The notes beneath the pieces were generated by a model, which searched no databases, was not told where the DNA came from, and saw nothing but the letters and a program-made list of their open reading frames with translations. Of a DNA stretch of 64,000 nucleotides, positions 19,129 to 28,384 are shown one piece after another. The translations under genes and the position numbers were made by a program. Source of the DNA: Serratia sp. DD3. GTDB lineage: Bacteria; Pseudomonadota; Gammaproteobacteria; Enterobacterales; Enterobacteriaceae. Numbering within the stretch: position 1 is the stretch's first letter; each line of letters starts with the position of its first letter. The DNA is taken from assembly GCF_000496755.2 (NCBI RefSeq), contig NZ_AYKS02000053.1, positions 1 to 64,000 of the forward strand, in the 5' to 3' direction.

Positions 19129-19373
19129 CTCTACGGTAAGCTCCTGCTGCAATTTACCCGTGTTATTCAAACTGTGGGGATGGCGGCCCTCAGTTATTGG
19201 GTTCATCCATTAGCCTCGCTGCGTTGCCGTATTTCAATCGATACTTTTGCGCAGTCACCTGGATGAATCTGGGTGTTAACTTATTGATTTGGCCGCTAGC
19301 ATACCATTTTGCCCAGCGTTGCAGGGTAAAGAAGTTTAAAGGTCTGAGCGCGATTCGCTATTATTCAAGTTCC

Positions 19374-20936
19374 CTACTCAGAGGTAGCCTGGCAAAAGGC
19401 CATCAGATCCTCAATGTTAAGCGGTTTACTGAAATAATAGCCCTGTAGAAAATTAACGCCACGCTCTCGCAGGAAATTGACTTGCTCGATGGTTTCCACC
19501 CCTTCGGCGATGGTTTGCATTTTTAGTTTTTTAGCCAGTGAAATGACCGCATCTAATACTGGGACGGTAACGGTATCATGACCGATAAAACGGACGAAAC
19601 CCTGGTCGATTTTCAGGTAATCCAGGGTGAAATGTTGCAGGTAGATCAACGCACTGTGACCGGTGCCAAAGTCGTCTACCGCGATCTCGACGCCATGGCG
19701 ATGTAGCCAGTCAAATTCATCTTTAGCATTCTTCTCCTCTACCATGCCGCGTTCCGTAATTTCCACAACCAACGTCAAGTGCTCGCGCGGTAATTGTGCC
19801 AACAGGTTGAGAATATCATCACGAAATGAAGCGACAGCGAGATGAGAAGGGGCGAGATTGAGGCTGATTTTGGCCCCTTTGGGCAAAATTTCCACCAACT
19901 GCGGGGTGTCCGCCACGATCAGGCTGAACAGATGGCGCGTTAGCGGAATGATTAGCCCGGCACTTTCAGCATAGGGAATAAACAGCTCCAACGGGATCCG
20001 CCCTTCCGTAGGGTGTTGCCAGCGGATCAATGCCTCCAATCCAGCAAGAGAGCCCGTTTTACTGTGGTAGACCGGTTGGTACTCCACAAAGAACTCATTA
20101 CGCTTGATGCCTCTGCGCAGTGCTCGGTCAGGGCTCTGGTTGAGTATCTGCAGAAAGTAATACAGTACGCTGACCAGCAAGGAAAGCGCCAGGCTACCGA
20201 GAACCGTAAAACGTATATTGTCAGCGGTTAGTTGCTGGTGGTAGAAAAGGAGGGTCAAGGGGTATTTTTCAATGTGCAGACTACTGGCATGGGTGGTGGG
20301 TAATTGCGTTACCGGCATCAGGTCTGGGCTGAAAGTGGTCATGGCATTTTTGCCCATCACAATGGCTAGTCCTTGAGCATCATCTTGATGAGCAGTGAGC
20401 AGCAGATAAGGGGTCAGGCTGAGATCCAGCGTTGCCAATACGCCAGTATTACCTGCACCTGGCTGCTGTAGCCACAACGCTATGGCGGGTCTTTCCGGTA
20501 CAAAGGCGGTACCTTGTCGCAATTTTAGGTCCAGTGGTTTTTGCCAGTCGACTTCAGGGTAAAGAACCTGTGTCTCCAGCATCATGTTTCCGATGGCGGA
20601 AGAGCAGTAAGCAATACCATTACGTACCAGAACAAACGTGCGAACACCCGAAGTGAACGCAGCACGATAAGAGAGATCGTCTTGAGCGGTAGGGCAGGAT
20701 TTATCCGCGAGTGGCATCAACTGCTGCATGATTTCTATCAGGTGATCGAAATAATCAACCGTAAATTTCTCTATGCGCATTTCAAGTTCATGTTGATATT
20801 GACTGCGCTGATGGCTAATCAGAAATAGCGTTGTGAACGTAAAGACAACAAAAAAAGCCAGAGCGGCAATACTGCTTTTAATCAGGCTACGTCGTTTGTG
20901 TGAAGCATGGCGTGCAAACGCCCGCTTTAAGCCCAT
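19374..20936 (-). CDS. pdeN: Cyclic-di-GMP phosphodiesterase with CSS domain, PdeN (Rtn)
   Basis: A membrane enzyme that hydrolyses c-di-GMP. Seen: a membrane helix at about 21-40, a periplasmic CSS-motif domain (CSS at 111-113, with a further Cys at 81 that can pair with it under oxidising control by DsbA/DsbB in related proteins), a second helix near 240-260, then an EAL domain with LEALIRW, EITERG, DDFGTG, DYLKIDQGF and EGVE, so the catalytic set is complete. There is no GGDEF domain. Gene order mepS-pdeN-yejA is as in E. coli. Confidence 0.93.
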   Translation of the reverse strand: MGLKRAFARHASHKRRSLIKSSIAALAFFVVFTFTTLFLISHQRSQYQHELEMRIEKFTVDYFDHLIEIMQQLMPLADKSCPTAQDDLSYRAAFTSGVRTFVLVRNGIAYCSSAIGNMMLETQVLYPEVDWQKPLDLKLRQGTAFVPERPAIALWLQQPGAGNTGVLATLDLSLTPYLLLTAHQDDAQGLAIVMGKNAMTTFSPDLMPVTQLPTTHASSLHIEKYPLTLLFYHQQLTADNIRFTVLGSLALSLLVSVLYYFLQILNQSPDRALRRGIKRNEFFVEYQPVYHSKTGSLAGLEALIRWQHPTEGRIPLELFIPYAESAGLIIPLTRHLFSLIVADTPQLVEILPKGAKISLNLAPSHLAVASFRDDILNLLAQLPREHLTLVVEITERGMVEEKNAKDEFDWLHRHGVEIAVDDFGTGHSALIYLQHFTLDYLKIDQGFVRFIGHDTVTVPVLDAVISLAKKLKMQTIAEGVETIEQVNFLRERGVNFLQGYYFSKPLNIEDLMAFCQATSE

Positions 20937-21094
20937 AATTTGCTCCTACAGCCCCGGGTATTAAACCATCATTCTTCTATTGTCTGTATTATAGTCACCG
21001 CGGCTTTATAATTTGCAGCTAATATGCATGCAACGGGAAGTTTGACGAGTATAACTGCTGAATGGTCAAATTGAGTATAGCAAGGGGAGGCTTA

Positions 21095-21127
21095 CAAAAA
21101 AAACGCCACCATAGGGTCGCGTTTTTA
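21095..21127 (-). terminator. Terminator of mepS
   Basis: On the minus strand AAAACGC and GCGTTTTTTTT enclose an inner ACC/GGT pairing, followed by a run of T. It lies 44 bases after the mepS stop codon. Confidence 0.7.
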
Positions 21128-21170
21128 TCTCGTTTGTTCGGGATTTAGGACTCAATCTGGTATGCCGCTA

Positions 21171-21752
21171 TTAGCTAGAGCTCTTACTTAATACTCTACG
21201 CCCTTCATGATAGCGCTTGTTCCAATAGCTGTCATTCATACTGGAGATTGTCACACCAATGCTGGTAGAGGCATGAACGAACTTGTCGTTGCCTAAATAA
21301 ATACCCACATGGCGGCCCGTAGAGCCAGCACGGAACAACACTAAATCGCCGACACGCAATTTAGCACGCTGGATTTTCTTACCCATGTCACTTTGTTGGT
21401 AAGTTGAGCGGGGCAAATCCATACCAAATTGTTCGCGAAAAGTACGCTGTACAAATCCAGAACAATCAATGCCGCGCTTAGTCTCACCACCTAAACGATA
21501 ACGAACGCCTTTCCAAGCTGCATATTGGGTCATAATCTTTGACTTGACGTCAACATTACGCACCATGGCTTCGAATTCATCCTGAGAGGCTTGCAGTAAA
21601 AGACCATTTTTGTCATTAACTGCATGCATCTCAGTTTGTGAGCTATCTAACTTCGAAGTGTTTGTTGAGCCACAGGCTGAAAGCATCATTGCTACTGTGA
21701 TTGCAGGCACGACCCGCAAAAAATATCTCATAAAAGGTTGAGACTTGACCAT
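21171..21752 (-). CDS. mepS: Murein DD-endopeptidase lipoprotein MepS (Spr)
   Basis: An outer-membrane lipoprotein that cuts D-Ala-mDAP cross-links so that peptidoglycan can expand. Seen: a lipobox LSAC with acylated Cys27, and an NlpC/P60 domain with catalytic Cys97 (GIDCSGF), His148 (GRHVGIY) and His160 (FVHAST). The length is 193 residues (E. coli 188); the extra residues are in the linker after the lipobox. In E. coli the enzyme is degraded by Prc-NlpI. Alone on the minus strand with its own terminator. Confidence 0.96.
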   Translation of the reverse strand: MVKSQPFMRYFLRVVPAITVAMMLSACGSTNTSKLDSSQTEMHAVNDKNGLLLQASQDEFEAMVRNVDVKSKIMTQYAAWKGVRYRLGGETKRGIDCSGFVQRTFREQFGMDLPRSTYQQSDMGKKIQRAKLRVGDLVLFRAGSTGRHVGIYLGNDKFVHASTSIGVTISSMNDSYWNKRYHEGRRVLSKSSS

Positions 21753-22078
21753 TGTAGTTATATTCCCTTGAAATCCTTAGCGATGAATCCGCTATCTAAA
21801 AATACCAAACTTTACGAGGGTAGCCTTCACTCATAAGAAGAACAATCAGTTATCGTCCCAGATGTGCTACAACGCACATTTTTAATCAGCGGGTTACTGA
21901 CGCTCTTAGTTAGGCATAACGCGCTGAGACTACCGGAATGAGGTGATGATTGCGAGTTTTTTTTGGGCTTGATTGAAAAAAATGTAAGTGTTTACATAAA
22001 TAAAACAATATGTAGTGCTTATGTTGGCTTTGTGTTAAATGGCGGAATCGGTATCGTTCCGCCAAGTGTGATAGTCAA
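21753..22078. other. Intergenic region between mepS and yeiR
   Basis: This 326-bp stretch must hold the mepS promoter. A hairpin at 22040-22064 (TGGCGGAA/TTCCGCCA) lies just beyond the yeiR stop and may end yeiR transcription, although no clear T run follows. A run of T with a GTAAGTGTTTACATAAATAA segment lies at 21959-22007. No gene is supported. Confidence 0.45.
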
Positions 22079-23056
22079 TTACTCACTCAAACGAATCTTT
22101 AATAGGGCAGATTGTAGGCTATTCCAATCTGCTTCGGCGCTATGGATTAATTCTACCCGGCTGTCCAACGGTGGCACTGGGCGTGTTTCAATACTGAGGT
22201 CCTGCCCTTGTCGATTGATCAGCAAGCACCCTTCGGCAATGCGTACTACGGCTTTTGCCCGTTCAACGGGGGCCAAGCGGATCCACTCCATCATGCCAAC
22301 GGTATCAAACTGGGTTTGATGATCAAAAATCCAGCCGCAACTGGTAAATCCCTGGCCATGGTTAAGTGCTCTGCGCCAACGATCATTTTTAGTGAGACGC
22401 AGGGCGGCCAATCCCTTGGATTGAGCAGGGTGATTATGCTGCTGTGCATCGGCTAATTCGATGTGATTGGTGCGTGGCAGGTCTAACAATTTCAGGTCTA
22501 TACGCCCCTGTTCGAGGGGATAAACAGGTCGTTGTTGCCCCTGCTGTGCTTGCCACTCGCTGAGTGCCTGGGCATCCTGGGGTTGCCAGGTATCCATTTT
22601 ATTGGCGATGATGATATCGGCAGCCGCCAATTGGTCACGGAAATTTTCATTTTCGTAGTAACGAGGCTGACCCAATTGGCGAGGATCAAGCAAACAGAGC
22701 GTTGCCCGCAGGTCAATCCATCCGCCATAGGTCTCTTGGGTTAACAGCGCCAGGATCTGCTTGGGGTGCCCCAGACCGGTGGGTTCTATCAATAATCGGT
22801 CGGGCTTTGCTTGCTGGAGCAGCAGGTTAAGCCCCAGTTGCATTGGCAGGCCATTCACACAGCACATGCAACCGCCGGGGATCTCTTTTAATACCGCACC
22901 GCTATCTGCTAACAGAGCGCCATCAATACCAATCTCGCCAAACTCGTTCACCAGTACCGCCCAACGCTCATTTTCTGGCTTATTGGCGAGAAGATGACGA
23001 ATGGTCGTGGTTTTTCCACTGCCGAGAAAGCCAGTGATTAGATTGGTTTTTGTCAT
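22079..23056 (-). CDS. yeiR: G3E-family metal-chaperone GTPase YeiR
   Basis: A 325-residue P-loop GTPase of the COG0523/G3E group, proposed to deliver metals; E. coli YeiR binds zinc and hydrolyses GTP. Seen: Walker A GFLGSGKT at 9-16, the metal-binding GCMCC (Cys63, 65 and 66), Walker B LLIEPTGLGHP and the base motif NKMD; a CobW carboxy-terminal domain follows. A His-rich patch (QQHNHP) lies near residue 205. Alone on its strand. No Zur operator is recognisable upstream. Confidence 0.93.
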   Translation of the reverse strand: MTKTNLITGFLGSGKTTTIRHLLANKPENERWAVLVNEFGEIGIDGALLADSGAVLKEIPGGCMCCVNGLPMQLGLNLLLQQAKPDRLLIEPTGLGHPKQILALLTQETYGGWIDLRATLCLLDPRQLGQPRYYENENFRDQLAAADIIIANKMDTWQPQDAQALSEWQAQQGQQRPVYPLEQGRIDLKLLDLPRTNHIELADAQQHNHPAQSKGLAALRLTKNDRWRRALNHGQGFTSCGWIFDHQTQFDTVGMMEWIRLAPVERAKAVVRIAEGCLLINRQGQDLSIETRPVPPLDSRVELIHSAEADWNSLQSALLKIRLSE

Positions 23057-23318
23057 ATTTTCCTCTCAATAAGTCAGAGTTATTTCAATGATTCTTAAGG
23101 CATGTTGATTTATTAAGTACATCAATACTGAGCTGAAATCTACAGCAATATAAATTTGCAATTGAAAACAGTTCTTATTTGAGGCATCTGATTTTTATTT
23201 TAACGATCAAGATAAAAATACTTTCCTGATCAGTGTATTAAATCAAATCGCACTTTTGGTTACATAATTGTAATAAAAAATCACCTATTGATGACTCGTA
23301 TTCCTAAAGAATGCACTA
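23057..23318. other. AT-rich spacer upstream of the fimbrial-like gene
   Basis: About 260 bp, clearly richer in A and T than the neighbouring genes. It must hold the yeiR promoter (minus strand) and sequence upstream of the fimbrial-like gene. No gene is seen. Confidence 0.4.
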
Positions 23319-23384
23319 TGTTTAAAGAGACTTAACAATAAATGTTTAAAGGGACTTAACACATGAGTGTAAAGTAACTTAACA
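23319..23384. repeat. Three tandem 23-24 bp repeats before the fimbrial-like gene
   Basis: TGTTTAAAGAGACTTAACA starts at 23319, TGTTTAAAGGGACTTAACA at 23343 and a diverged TGTAAAGTAACTTAACA at 23368. The spacing of 24 and then about 23 bp is a little over two helical turns. The last copy ends 15 bp before the start codon at 23400, which suggests operator-like or leader sites. Confidence 0.8.
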
Positions 23385-23399
23385 AAAGTTGAGGTTACC

Positions 23400-23708
23400 A
23401 TGAACATCTTACGGTTATTCTTAATCGCAGGAGTGTTGTCTTCATGGATGGCTGCAAGTCAAGCTGGCACGACGGGCGGAGTGATTAACTTTGTCGGTGC
23501 CATTGTTGAAAGCCCCTGTTTAACCAACGTGGACAATTCAACAGCTAATACTCAATGTTATCGTAATGGTCATAATTACACGTCGGCGCAGACTCTGGCA
23601 AATGTTGATGGTCGTAGTAAAGAGTTGCCGTTGAATATCGGCACTACCGAAATGAAATGGATAGATCAACAGCAGAAACTGGCCGTGATGACAGTCGTAT
23701 ATCGTTAG
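23400..23708 (+). CDS. Small exported fimbrial-like protein
   Basis: A 102-residue protein with a signal peptide (about 1-22, cut after AASQA). The mature part starts GTTGGVINFVGAIVESPC, which resembles the first strand of type 1 pilins (GxIxFxGxIxxxPC), and the two Cys (40 and 53) could form the pilin disulfide. At about 80 mature residues it is half the size of a normal pilin, and no chaperone, usher or other fimbrial gene is nearby. TTGAGG precedes the ATG. It may be a minor pilin relic or an unrelated small secreted protein. It is headed by three tandem repeats and is probably separately regulated. Confidence 0.65.
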   Translation: MNILRLFLIAGVLSSWMAASQAGTTGGVINFVGAIVESPCLTNVDNSTANTQCYRNGHNYTSAQTLANVDGRSKELPLNIGTTEMKWIDQQQKLAVMTVVYR

Positions 23709-23719
23709 TGTATTAACTC

Positions 23720-23751
23720 ATACCATGCCAGCGGGAAGCCTGGCATGGTAT
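23720..23751. terminator. Convergent hairpin between fimbrial-like gene and yeiP
   Basis: A perfect 12-bp stem, ATACCATGCCAG/CTGGCATGGTAT with an eight-base loop. There is no strong T run, so termination is likely but not certain. Confidence 0.5.
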
Positions 23752-23762
23752 GTTATGCGATA

Positions 23763-24335
23763 TCAATCAGCGCGGCCCATATAGCGACGCTCAGCGATAT
23801 GGATGCGGATTTTGTCTCCAGCACTGAGATATTCTGGCACTTGAATAACTAAACCGGTGGCCATGGTGGCGGGTTTATTGCGCGCACTAGCAGAAGCCCC
23901 TTTGATACCTGGGGCGGTGTCAACTATTTCCATGTCCACAGTTTGTGGCAGTTCCAATGCCAATACTTGACCTTCCAACGTCAGTACCTGCATTCCTGGC
24001 AAGCCTGCTTCCGGAATAAACAGCAGCTCGTCTTCAATTTGATCTTTCTTGAAGATATACGAGCTGTAATCCTCTTCATCCATAAAGACATACTCTTCAC
24101 CGTCTATATAAGAAAAGCTCACTTTTCGGCGGGATAGACTGATGGTATCGAGAATGTCATCACCTTTAAAACGCTCTTCTACCTTCAGCCCGGTACGAAC
24201 GTCGGAAAAACGCATTTTATACAAAGTACTGGCCCCGCGGGCGCTTGGGCTCTGGATATCAATATCTTTCACCAACAGCAATTTGCCATTGTAGTTGATC
24301 GCCATACCACGCTTGATTTCGTTTGCTTTTGCCAT
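23763..24335 (-). CDS. yeiP: Elongation factor P-like protein YeiP
   Basis: A 190-residue paralogue of translation factor EF-P. It has the three-domain KOW/EF-P/OB layout and close identity to E. coli YeiP ([39 protein letters not shown] segment near 150). The residue set at the loop that carries beta-lysine in EF-P differs, as in other YeiP proteins, and a distinct modification (rhamnose or lysine) is not implied. Its ribosomal role is less defined than that of EF-P. Monocistronic. Confidence 0.94.
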   Translation of the reverse strand: MAKANEIKRGMAINYNGKLLLVKDIDIQSPSARGASTLYKMRFSDVRTGLKVEERFKGDDILDTISLSRRKVSFSYIDGEEYVFMDEEDYSSYIFKKDQIEDELLFIPEAGLPGMQVLTLEGQVLALELPQTVDMEIVDTAPGIKGASASARNKPATMATGLVIQVPEYLSAGDKIRIHIAERRYMGRAD

Positions 24336-24538
24336 GAAAAAAACCTGTCGATAGTGACCCGTTGTGATTCAAATGGCCAGGGCGCTATTTGTTCTTAATG
24401 CGCCTCTGGTTGCCAGTTGAAATCCGTAAGGGTAGAAATTTTTAAAAGTTGTCACACGTTACTCGTACCCTGCTTTTCAGGCAAGAGTCTGGTGTAAAAA
24501 GAGTGCGACAAATGGGCGGTGAGTACCGCCCTTGGTTT

Positions 24539-25783
24539 CTATTTAAACACTGGCAGTAAATTAAACAGCGTTAGCCCATGAGCGATAGCATTAATCAAAC
24601 CAAAGAGCAGGATAAACAGGATCATACCCTGGCCACCTGGAGCACGGTATTTGGCTTGCGGGAATTGACGGCGGCTCGCCCGAGCCATCATTGCTGGCAC
24701 AATCACCGCCCAAACCGTGGCCGCCAGGCCAGCAAAACCAATGGCATACAGGAAACCGTTAGGAAACAGAACTGCAGCTAACGCTGGAGGGACGAAGGTG
24801 AGCAGTGCAGATTGCGTGCGGCCAACGGGACTATCGCTAAATTTGAAGAAATCGGCGAGGAAATCGAACAAGCCGAGTGATACGCCAAGGAATGAACTCG
24901 CCAGTGCCATATAAGAGAACGCATTGAGTAACTGGCCGACAGCTTGGCTACTTGACGCATGCCCCATTTGTTTGAGCAGATTGCCAATATTACCGCCTTC
25001 AGCAATCACTTGTTTAAAGGCATCGCGGGGAATATTGCCTTGAATCACATACTGCCACAGGATGTAGATCACCAGAGCCAGTAGCGTGCCATACACCAGA
25101 CTACGCACTACCGCGCCACTGTCTTTATGGTAATACTTCACTAACCCCGGGACGTTGCCATGATAACCAAATGAGGTCAGCAAATAGGGCATCGCAGCCA
25201 AAGCATAGGGCAGATAGCTGGGGTGAGTCTCATTGCGATTAAATAATAGGGTTGATTGAACATGAGTAAACATATCCCCAACGGACAGCACAAAAGTGAT
25301 CACCATTCCACCGATCAGAATGGTGCTGAGGCGATCAACGGCACGAGTTGATAACCAGACAATAAAGGCCACGACCATGGCAAACACCAAGCCAGACACC
25401 GCCTGAGTGGTACCGATGATGTCCTCCAGAGTATGGGCAATGATCGAGCCGCCTGCCGAGATATAGGCGTAAGTCAAAATATATAAAACAAAGGTGATGG
25501 ATAAACTATTAAGCGTATTCCACCCCTTACCCAGTAGGCTTTTTACCATCGTGGGGAAGCTGGCACCGGTAGGGAAATTAAGCGTCGCTTCCAGGATCAT
25601 CAAGCCGGAAATGAGCATACAGGCCCAGGTATAGACCAGCAGCACGACGGAGCCACTGAACCATACACCAGAAGTGACAATAGGAATGGAAAACATCCCT
25701 GCGCCGACAGCGGTACCGGCAATAATCATCGCACCACCAAGGACAGAAGGGCGGGAAGGTTGATGAGTGGTGTTGGTTGGCAT
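24539..25783 (-). CDS. mtr: Tryptophan-type aromatic amino acid permease, Mtr-like
   Basis: A 414-residue inner-membrane symporter of the HAAAP family, the same length as E. coli Mtr, with 11 predicted helices. Seen: GGAMIIAGTAVGAGMFSIPI at the first helix, LTSFGYHGNVPGLVKYY in the middle and FPNGFLYAIGFAGLAATVWA near the end, all closer to Mtr than to TyrP. The promoter carries a TrpR operator over its -10 box, so the cell should repress the gene when tryptophan is plentiful, which agrees with tryptophan uptake. In E. coli mtr lies elsewhere, so position here differs. TnaB-like function is a weaker alternative. Confidence 0.85.
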   Translation of the reverse strand: MPTNTTHQPSRPSVLGGAMIIAGTAVGAGMFSIPIVTSGVWFSGSVVLLVYTWACMLISGLMILEATLNFPTGASFPTMVKSLLGKGWNTLNSLSITFVLYILTYAYISAGGSIIAHTLEDIIGTTQAVSGLVFAMVVAFIVWLSTRAVDRLSTILIGGMVITFVLSVGDMFTHVQSTLLFNRNETHPSYLPYALAAMPYLLTSFGYHGNVPGLVKYYHKDSGAVVRSLVYGTLLALVIYILWQYVIQGNIPRDAFKQVIAEGGNIGNLLKQMGHASSSQAVGQLLNAFSYMALASSFLGVSLGLFDFLADFFKFSDSPVGRTQSALLTFVPPALAAVLFPNGFLYAIGFAGLAATVWAVIVPAMMARASRRQFPQAKYRAPGGQGMILFILLFGLINAIAHGLTLFNLLPVFK

Positions 25784-25817
25784 GGTGACTCCTGGCTAGC
25801 CATTGAAGAAGTATTGT

Positions 25818-25837
25818 TGTACTAGCTCAATAGTACA
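25818..25837. promoter_or_regulatory. TrpR operator
   Basis: TGTACTAGCTCAATAGTACA is a near-perfect palindrome (one mismatch between the two 8-base arms). It fits the trp operator consensus (GTACTAGTTAACTAGTAC) and the known E. coli mtr operator (TGTACTCGTGTACTGGTACA) at both ends. Confidence 0.88.
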
Positions 25838-25858
25838 TGCGGGAATTGTGCATGTAAA
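25830..25858 (-). promoter_or_regulatory. Promoter of the mtr-like gene
   Basis: On the minus strand TTTACA and TACTAT are 17 bp apart. The -10 box lies inside the TrpR operator, so bound repressor would block RNA polymerase. Confidence 0.8.
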
Positions 25859-26100
25859 GCCGGTATATTGCTGTTTTATATCCATGGTTAGGGGAGTTAC
25901 TGCATTACTTGGTTATCCGTACCTTCAGTCACCCAATCAAATCAACTTGGCTGCCATCTGTGGTGTGGATTGGTGTGGTGCGGATTGGCCCTACAAGTTA
26001 GCGCGGCATAACTGATTAACCGCACAACCGGGTGGTAACAAGCGCAGTGGACTGGTATGGTTCGCTACCTGCTTTTGCTGGCTTGCCAAGGGAATCGTTA

Positions 26101-26355
26101 ATGGAATGCCGCTCTGACTGTGGTGCTTGCTGTATCGCACCCTCTATTTCCAGTTCGTTACCCGGCATGCCTGATGGCAAACCGGCCAATATTCGTTGTA
26201 TTCATCTGGATAGCCAATGGCGTTGCGAATTATTTAACTCGCCGCTGCGTCCAAAAGTCTGTGCCAGTTTGCAGGCCTGCACAGAGATGTGTGGTACCCA
26301 CCGTAATGAGGCCTTAATTTACCTGGCCCAATTGGAAGTGGATACCGCCCCTTAA
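26101..26355 (+). CDS. yeiW: Cysteine-cluster protein YeiW
   Basis: An 84-residue protein with the pattern [11 protein letters not shown] (Cys 3, 7, 10 and 11) and three more Cys downstream, typical of the UPF0153/YkgJ-type family that is predicted to bind zinc or iron; its function is unknown. It matches E. coli YeiW (SPLRPKVCA). ATG at 26101 is chosen from that match, with AAGGGA upstream; a GTG start 23 codons earlier lacks support. The stop codon shares the four bases TTAA with the stop of convergent setB. Confidence 0.9.
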   Translation: MECRSDCGACCIAPSISSSLPGMPDGKPANIRCIHLDSQWRCELFNSPLRPKVCASLQACTEMCGTHRNEALIYLAQLEVDTAP

Positions 26356-27533
26356 GCTTTTTTGAGAAGCCATAAACATTGCGTGGCTGCCAGCATCATT
26401 GCCAGTGCGAAGTAAAACACCGCGTGGTAACTCCATATTTCGGCCACCGAACCGGCGATTGAACCGGCAATAATCCAGCCGACGCGCGTGGTATTGGTAA
26501 ATAAGGTGGTTGCCGCGCCTGCTTGCCCGGGCATCAGATCCTGGAAATAGAGCATACCGATACCTGCCAGAATACCAATAAACAAAGCATTGAACAGTTG
26601 CAGAGCGATTAGTGCTCCACTGCCATTGATAAACAGCAATCCGGCATAGAACAGAACCCCGGCAATTACGGCACAGCGCATTAACAAGCGTTTGCCAAAG
26701 CGTTTGGCCACCATACCTGCGAGCAACATCATTGGGATCTCCAGCCCGGCAGCGGTCCCCATCAGTATCCCGGCCAGTTTCTCGGGCAGATTCAGTTCCC
26801 GGACCAGGTACAATGGCATATTAATCAAATACATCCCATTGGCTGTCCACATCAATGTGCAGGCGAAAAATAACAGTAGCGTATCGCGACGATTCTGGCG
26901 TGGGGCTTCTAATACTGCTGCGTCTTTGGCGGCGGGCACTTTAGGCATGGAAGGCAACATTTTCCAGACCAGCCCACCACAAAGAATAAAGGTCGCCGCT
27001 GCAGCCAGATACATCACCTTGAAGCCAAAACCCAGCGCCAAGGCAAACGCAATCGGCGGGCCAATCACCCAGGCTAGTGAGACCTGGGCACGCAGTATCG
27101 AGCTGAACATGACGGCTTCACGCCCGGTGTGTTCGGCGTGTTCTCGTGCCAAGGCAAACATCTGTGGATTGGCGGTAGAGCCAAAGCTACTTAACAACAC
27201 ACCAATAAACAGCAAGATATAATAGTTACGGTTCCAGGCAAATAACGCGCAAGCCAATGCGCCCAGTAAGCAGCAGACAAAAATCAGTGATTTCCGATCG
27301 CCTTGTTTATCCGAACGAGTAGCAAGAAATTGGCTGACTAAAATACCGATGACCGCGCTGCCGGTAAAAAACAGGCCAACCATTGCTGGGCGTGCATTGA
27401 CTTCAGTGGACAGAAATAGACTTAGCGTGGGCATTTGTAAGGCACCGGTAATACCCGTGAGGAAAGCCACAATCAGGAAAGCCAGCGAAGTCGAATTAGG
27501 CAAAAACCGCGTTATTACTGAGAAGGTACTCAT
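26352..27533 (-). CDS. setB: Sugar efflux transporter SetB
   Basis: A 393-residue major facilitator transporter with 12 predicted helices that exports sugars such as lactose and glucose analogues in E. coli. It shares [40 protein letters not shown] and [19 protein letters not shown] with E. coli SetB. ATG at 27533 gives exactly the E. coli length; an ATG 11 codons further upstream is also open, and neither has a good ribosome-binding site. Divergent neighbours are absent: a Nudix gene precedes it on the same strand. Confidence 0.9.
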   Translation of the reverse strand: MSTFSVITRFLPNSTSLAFLIVAFLTGITGALQMPTLSLFLSTEVNARPAMVGLFFTGSAVIGILVSQFLATRSDKQGDRKSLIFVCCLLGALACALFAWNRNYYILLFIGVLLSSFGSTANPQMFALAREHAEHTGREAVMFSSILRAQVSLAWVIGPPIAFALALGFGFKVMYLAAAATFILCGGLVWKMLPSMPKVPAAKDAAVLEAPRQNRRDTLLLFFACTLMWTANGMYLINMPLYLVRELNLPEKLAGILMGTAAGLEIPMMLLAGMVAKRFGKRLLMRCAVIAGVLFYAGLLFINGSGALIALQLFNALFIGILAGIGMLYFQDLMPGQAGAATTLFTNTTRVGWIIAGSIAGSVAEIWSYHAVFYFALAMMLAATQCLWLLKKA

Positions 27534-27705
27534 ATAAACTGCCAAAGAGTGAGAGGTCGCCGGCATAATACGTGAAATGCAGGTTTAAAAAAACAAAACC
27601 ATGACAGTCAGGTTGTTTCATTTGCCAGGTACCCATAGAGCAGAGTAGGGGGTATTCCCAGAACCTGAAGAACCAGAACTTGAAGAACAAGAACCGCGTG
27701 ATTAA

Positions 27706-28137
27706 TCAAGGCACCGCGAGTAACGGCAAATAAGTGAGTTGGTTACGCCATAAGTAAATTGCCGTTTTGCTGGCTTCAAAATGGGGTTCAGGGAGTTCAT
27801 CGGGTGAACACCAGCGCCATTCAGCACACTTTTCCGGCTCTTTTAATTCAGCTTTGCCACCAGAATGATGAACCAGCATACAGATGGAGACGGTGTGCTT
27901 TCCCTCGGATTGCCAGGTTTGTAGATTATTGCTGATACCAATAAAGCACGGCGGTGCAATTTCTAGCCCGGTCTCTTCAGCAACTTCACGCTGAGCACAT
28001 TGTTCAAAGGTTTCACCGGCCTCCAGATAACCACCGGGAATTGACCAGAAAGGGGCGTGGGAGCTGCACCGTTTCCCTAACAGGATTTGCCCTTGAGGAT
28101 TAACGATGATGACACCCACACCGGTCAGCACTGCCAT
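27706..28137 (-). CDS. Nudix hydrolase, probable nucleoside-triphosphate diphosphatase
   Basis: A 143-residue Nudix protein. The Nudix box occupies residues 36-59 with the metal ligands REVAEETG present, and the preceding WSIPGG is typical of the MTH1/NUDT15-like group that hydrolyses oxidised or non-canonical nucleotides. The exact substrate cannot be read from sequence. It is soluble with no signal peptide. It lies between setB and the fru operon, reading away from fruB, and shares the intergenic space that carries the Cra sites. Confidence 0.82.
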   Translation of the reverse strand: MAVLTGVGVIIVNPQGQILLGKRCSSHAPFWSIPGGYLEAGETFEQCAQREVAEETGLEIAPPCFIGISNNLQTWQSEGKHTVSICMLVHHSGGKAELKEPEKCAEWRWCSPDELPEPHFEASKTAIYLWRNQLTYLPLLAVP

Positions 28138-28282
28138 AATTACTCCTTCAGCTCGATTTCAGCAAAGTATGCCACTCTTCTTTTTATTCGCAGGTTTCTT
28201 ACAATAAAGTGTGCGCAAGGTCAAAAATTTATCACCAGAGCAGTAACGGACCTTGCTTTTGTTCATCGCTAATCACAGACTG

Positions 28283-28298
28283 ATTGAAACGTTTCAGC
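28283..28298. promoter_or_regulatory. Cra (FruR) operator, distal
   Basis: The core TGAAACGTTTCA (28285-28296) is a perfect palindrome and a consensus Cra site. Cra represses fruBKA until fructose 1-phosphate accumulates. Confidence 0.9.
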
Positions 28299-28350
28299 GC
28301 TGTTCCCCTTTGTAGAAAAAGAGGGGCAGCGCTCCTTTTAGTCGCTATAA

Positions 28351-28364
28351 CTGAAACGATTCAA
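28351..28364. promoter_or_regulatory. Cra (FruR) operator, proximal
   Basis: CTGAAACGATTCAA matches the Cra consensus TGAAACGNTTCA. It lies 66 bp from the first site and just before the fruB ribosome-binding site, the same two-operator layout as in E. coli. Confidence 0.88.
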
Positions 28365-28384
28365 CTCAGTAGGGGAGGAGAACT

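Noticed and set aside
23319..23384. CRISPR array
   Set aside because: Only three diverging copies occur, with 4-6 bp between them rather than unique spacers of about 32 bp, and no cas genes are present.
25853..25870. TyrR box near the mtr-like promoter
   Set aside because: TGTAAA is present but the matching TTTACA half at the right distance is not, so only the TrpR site is supported.
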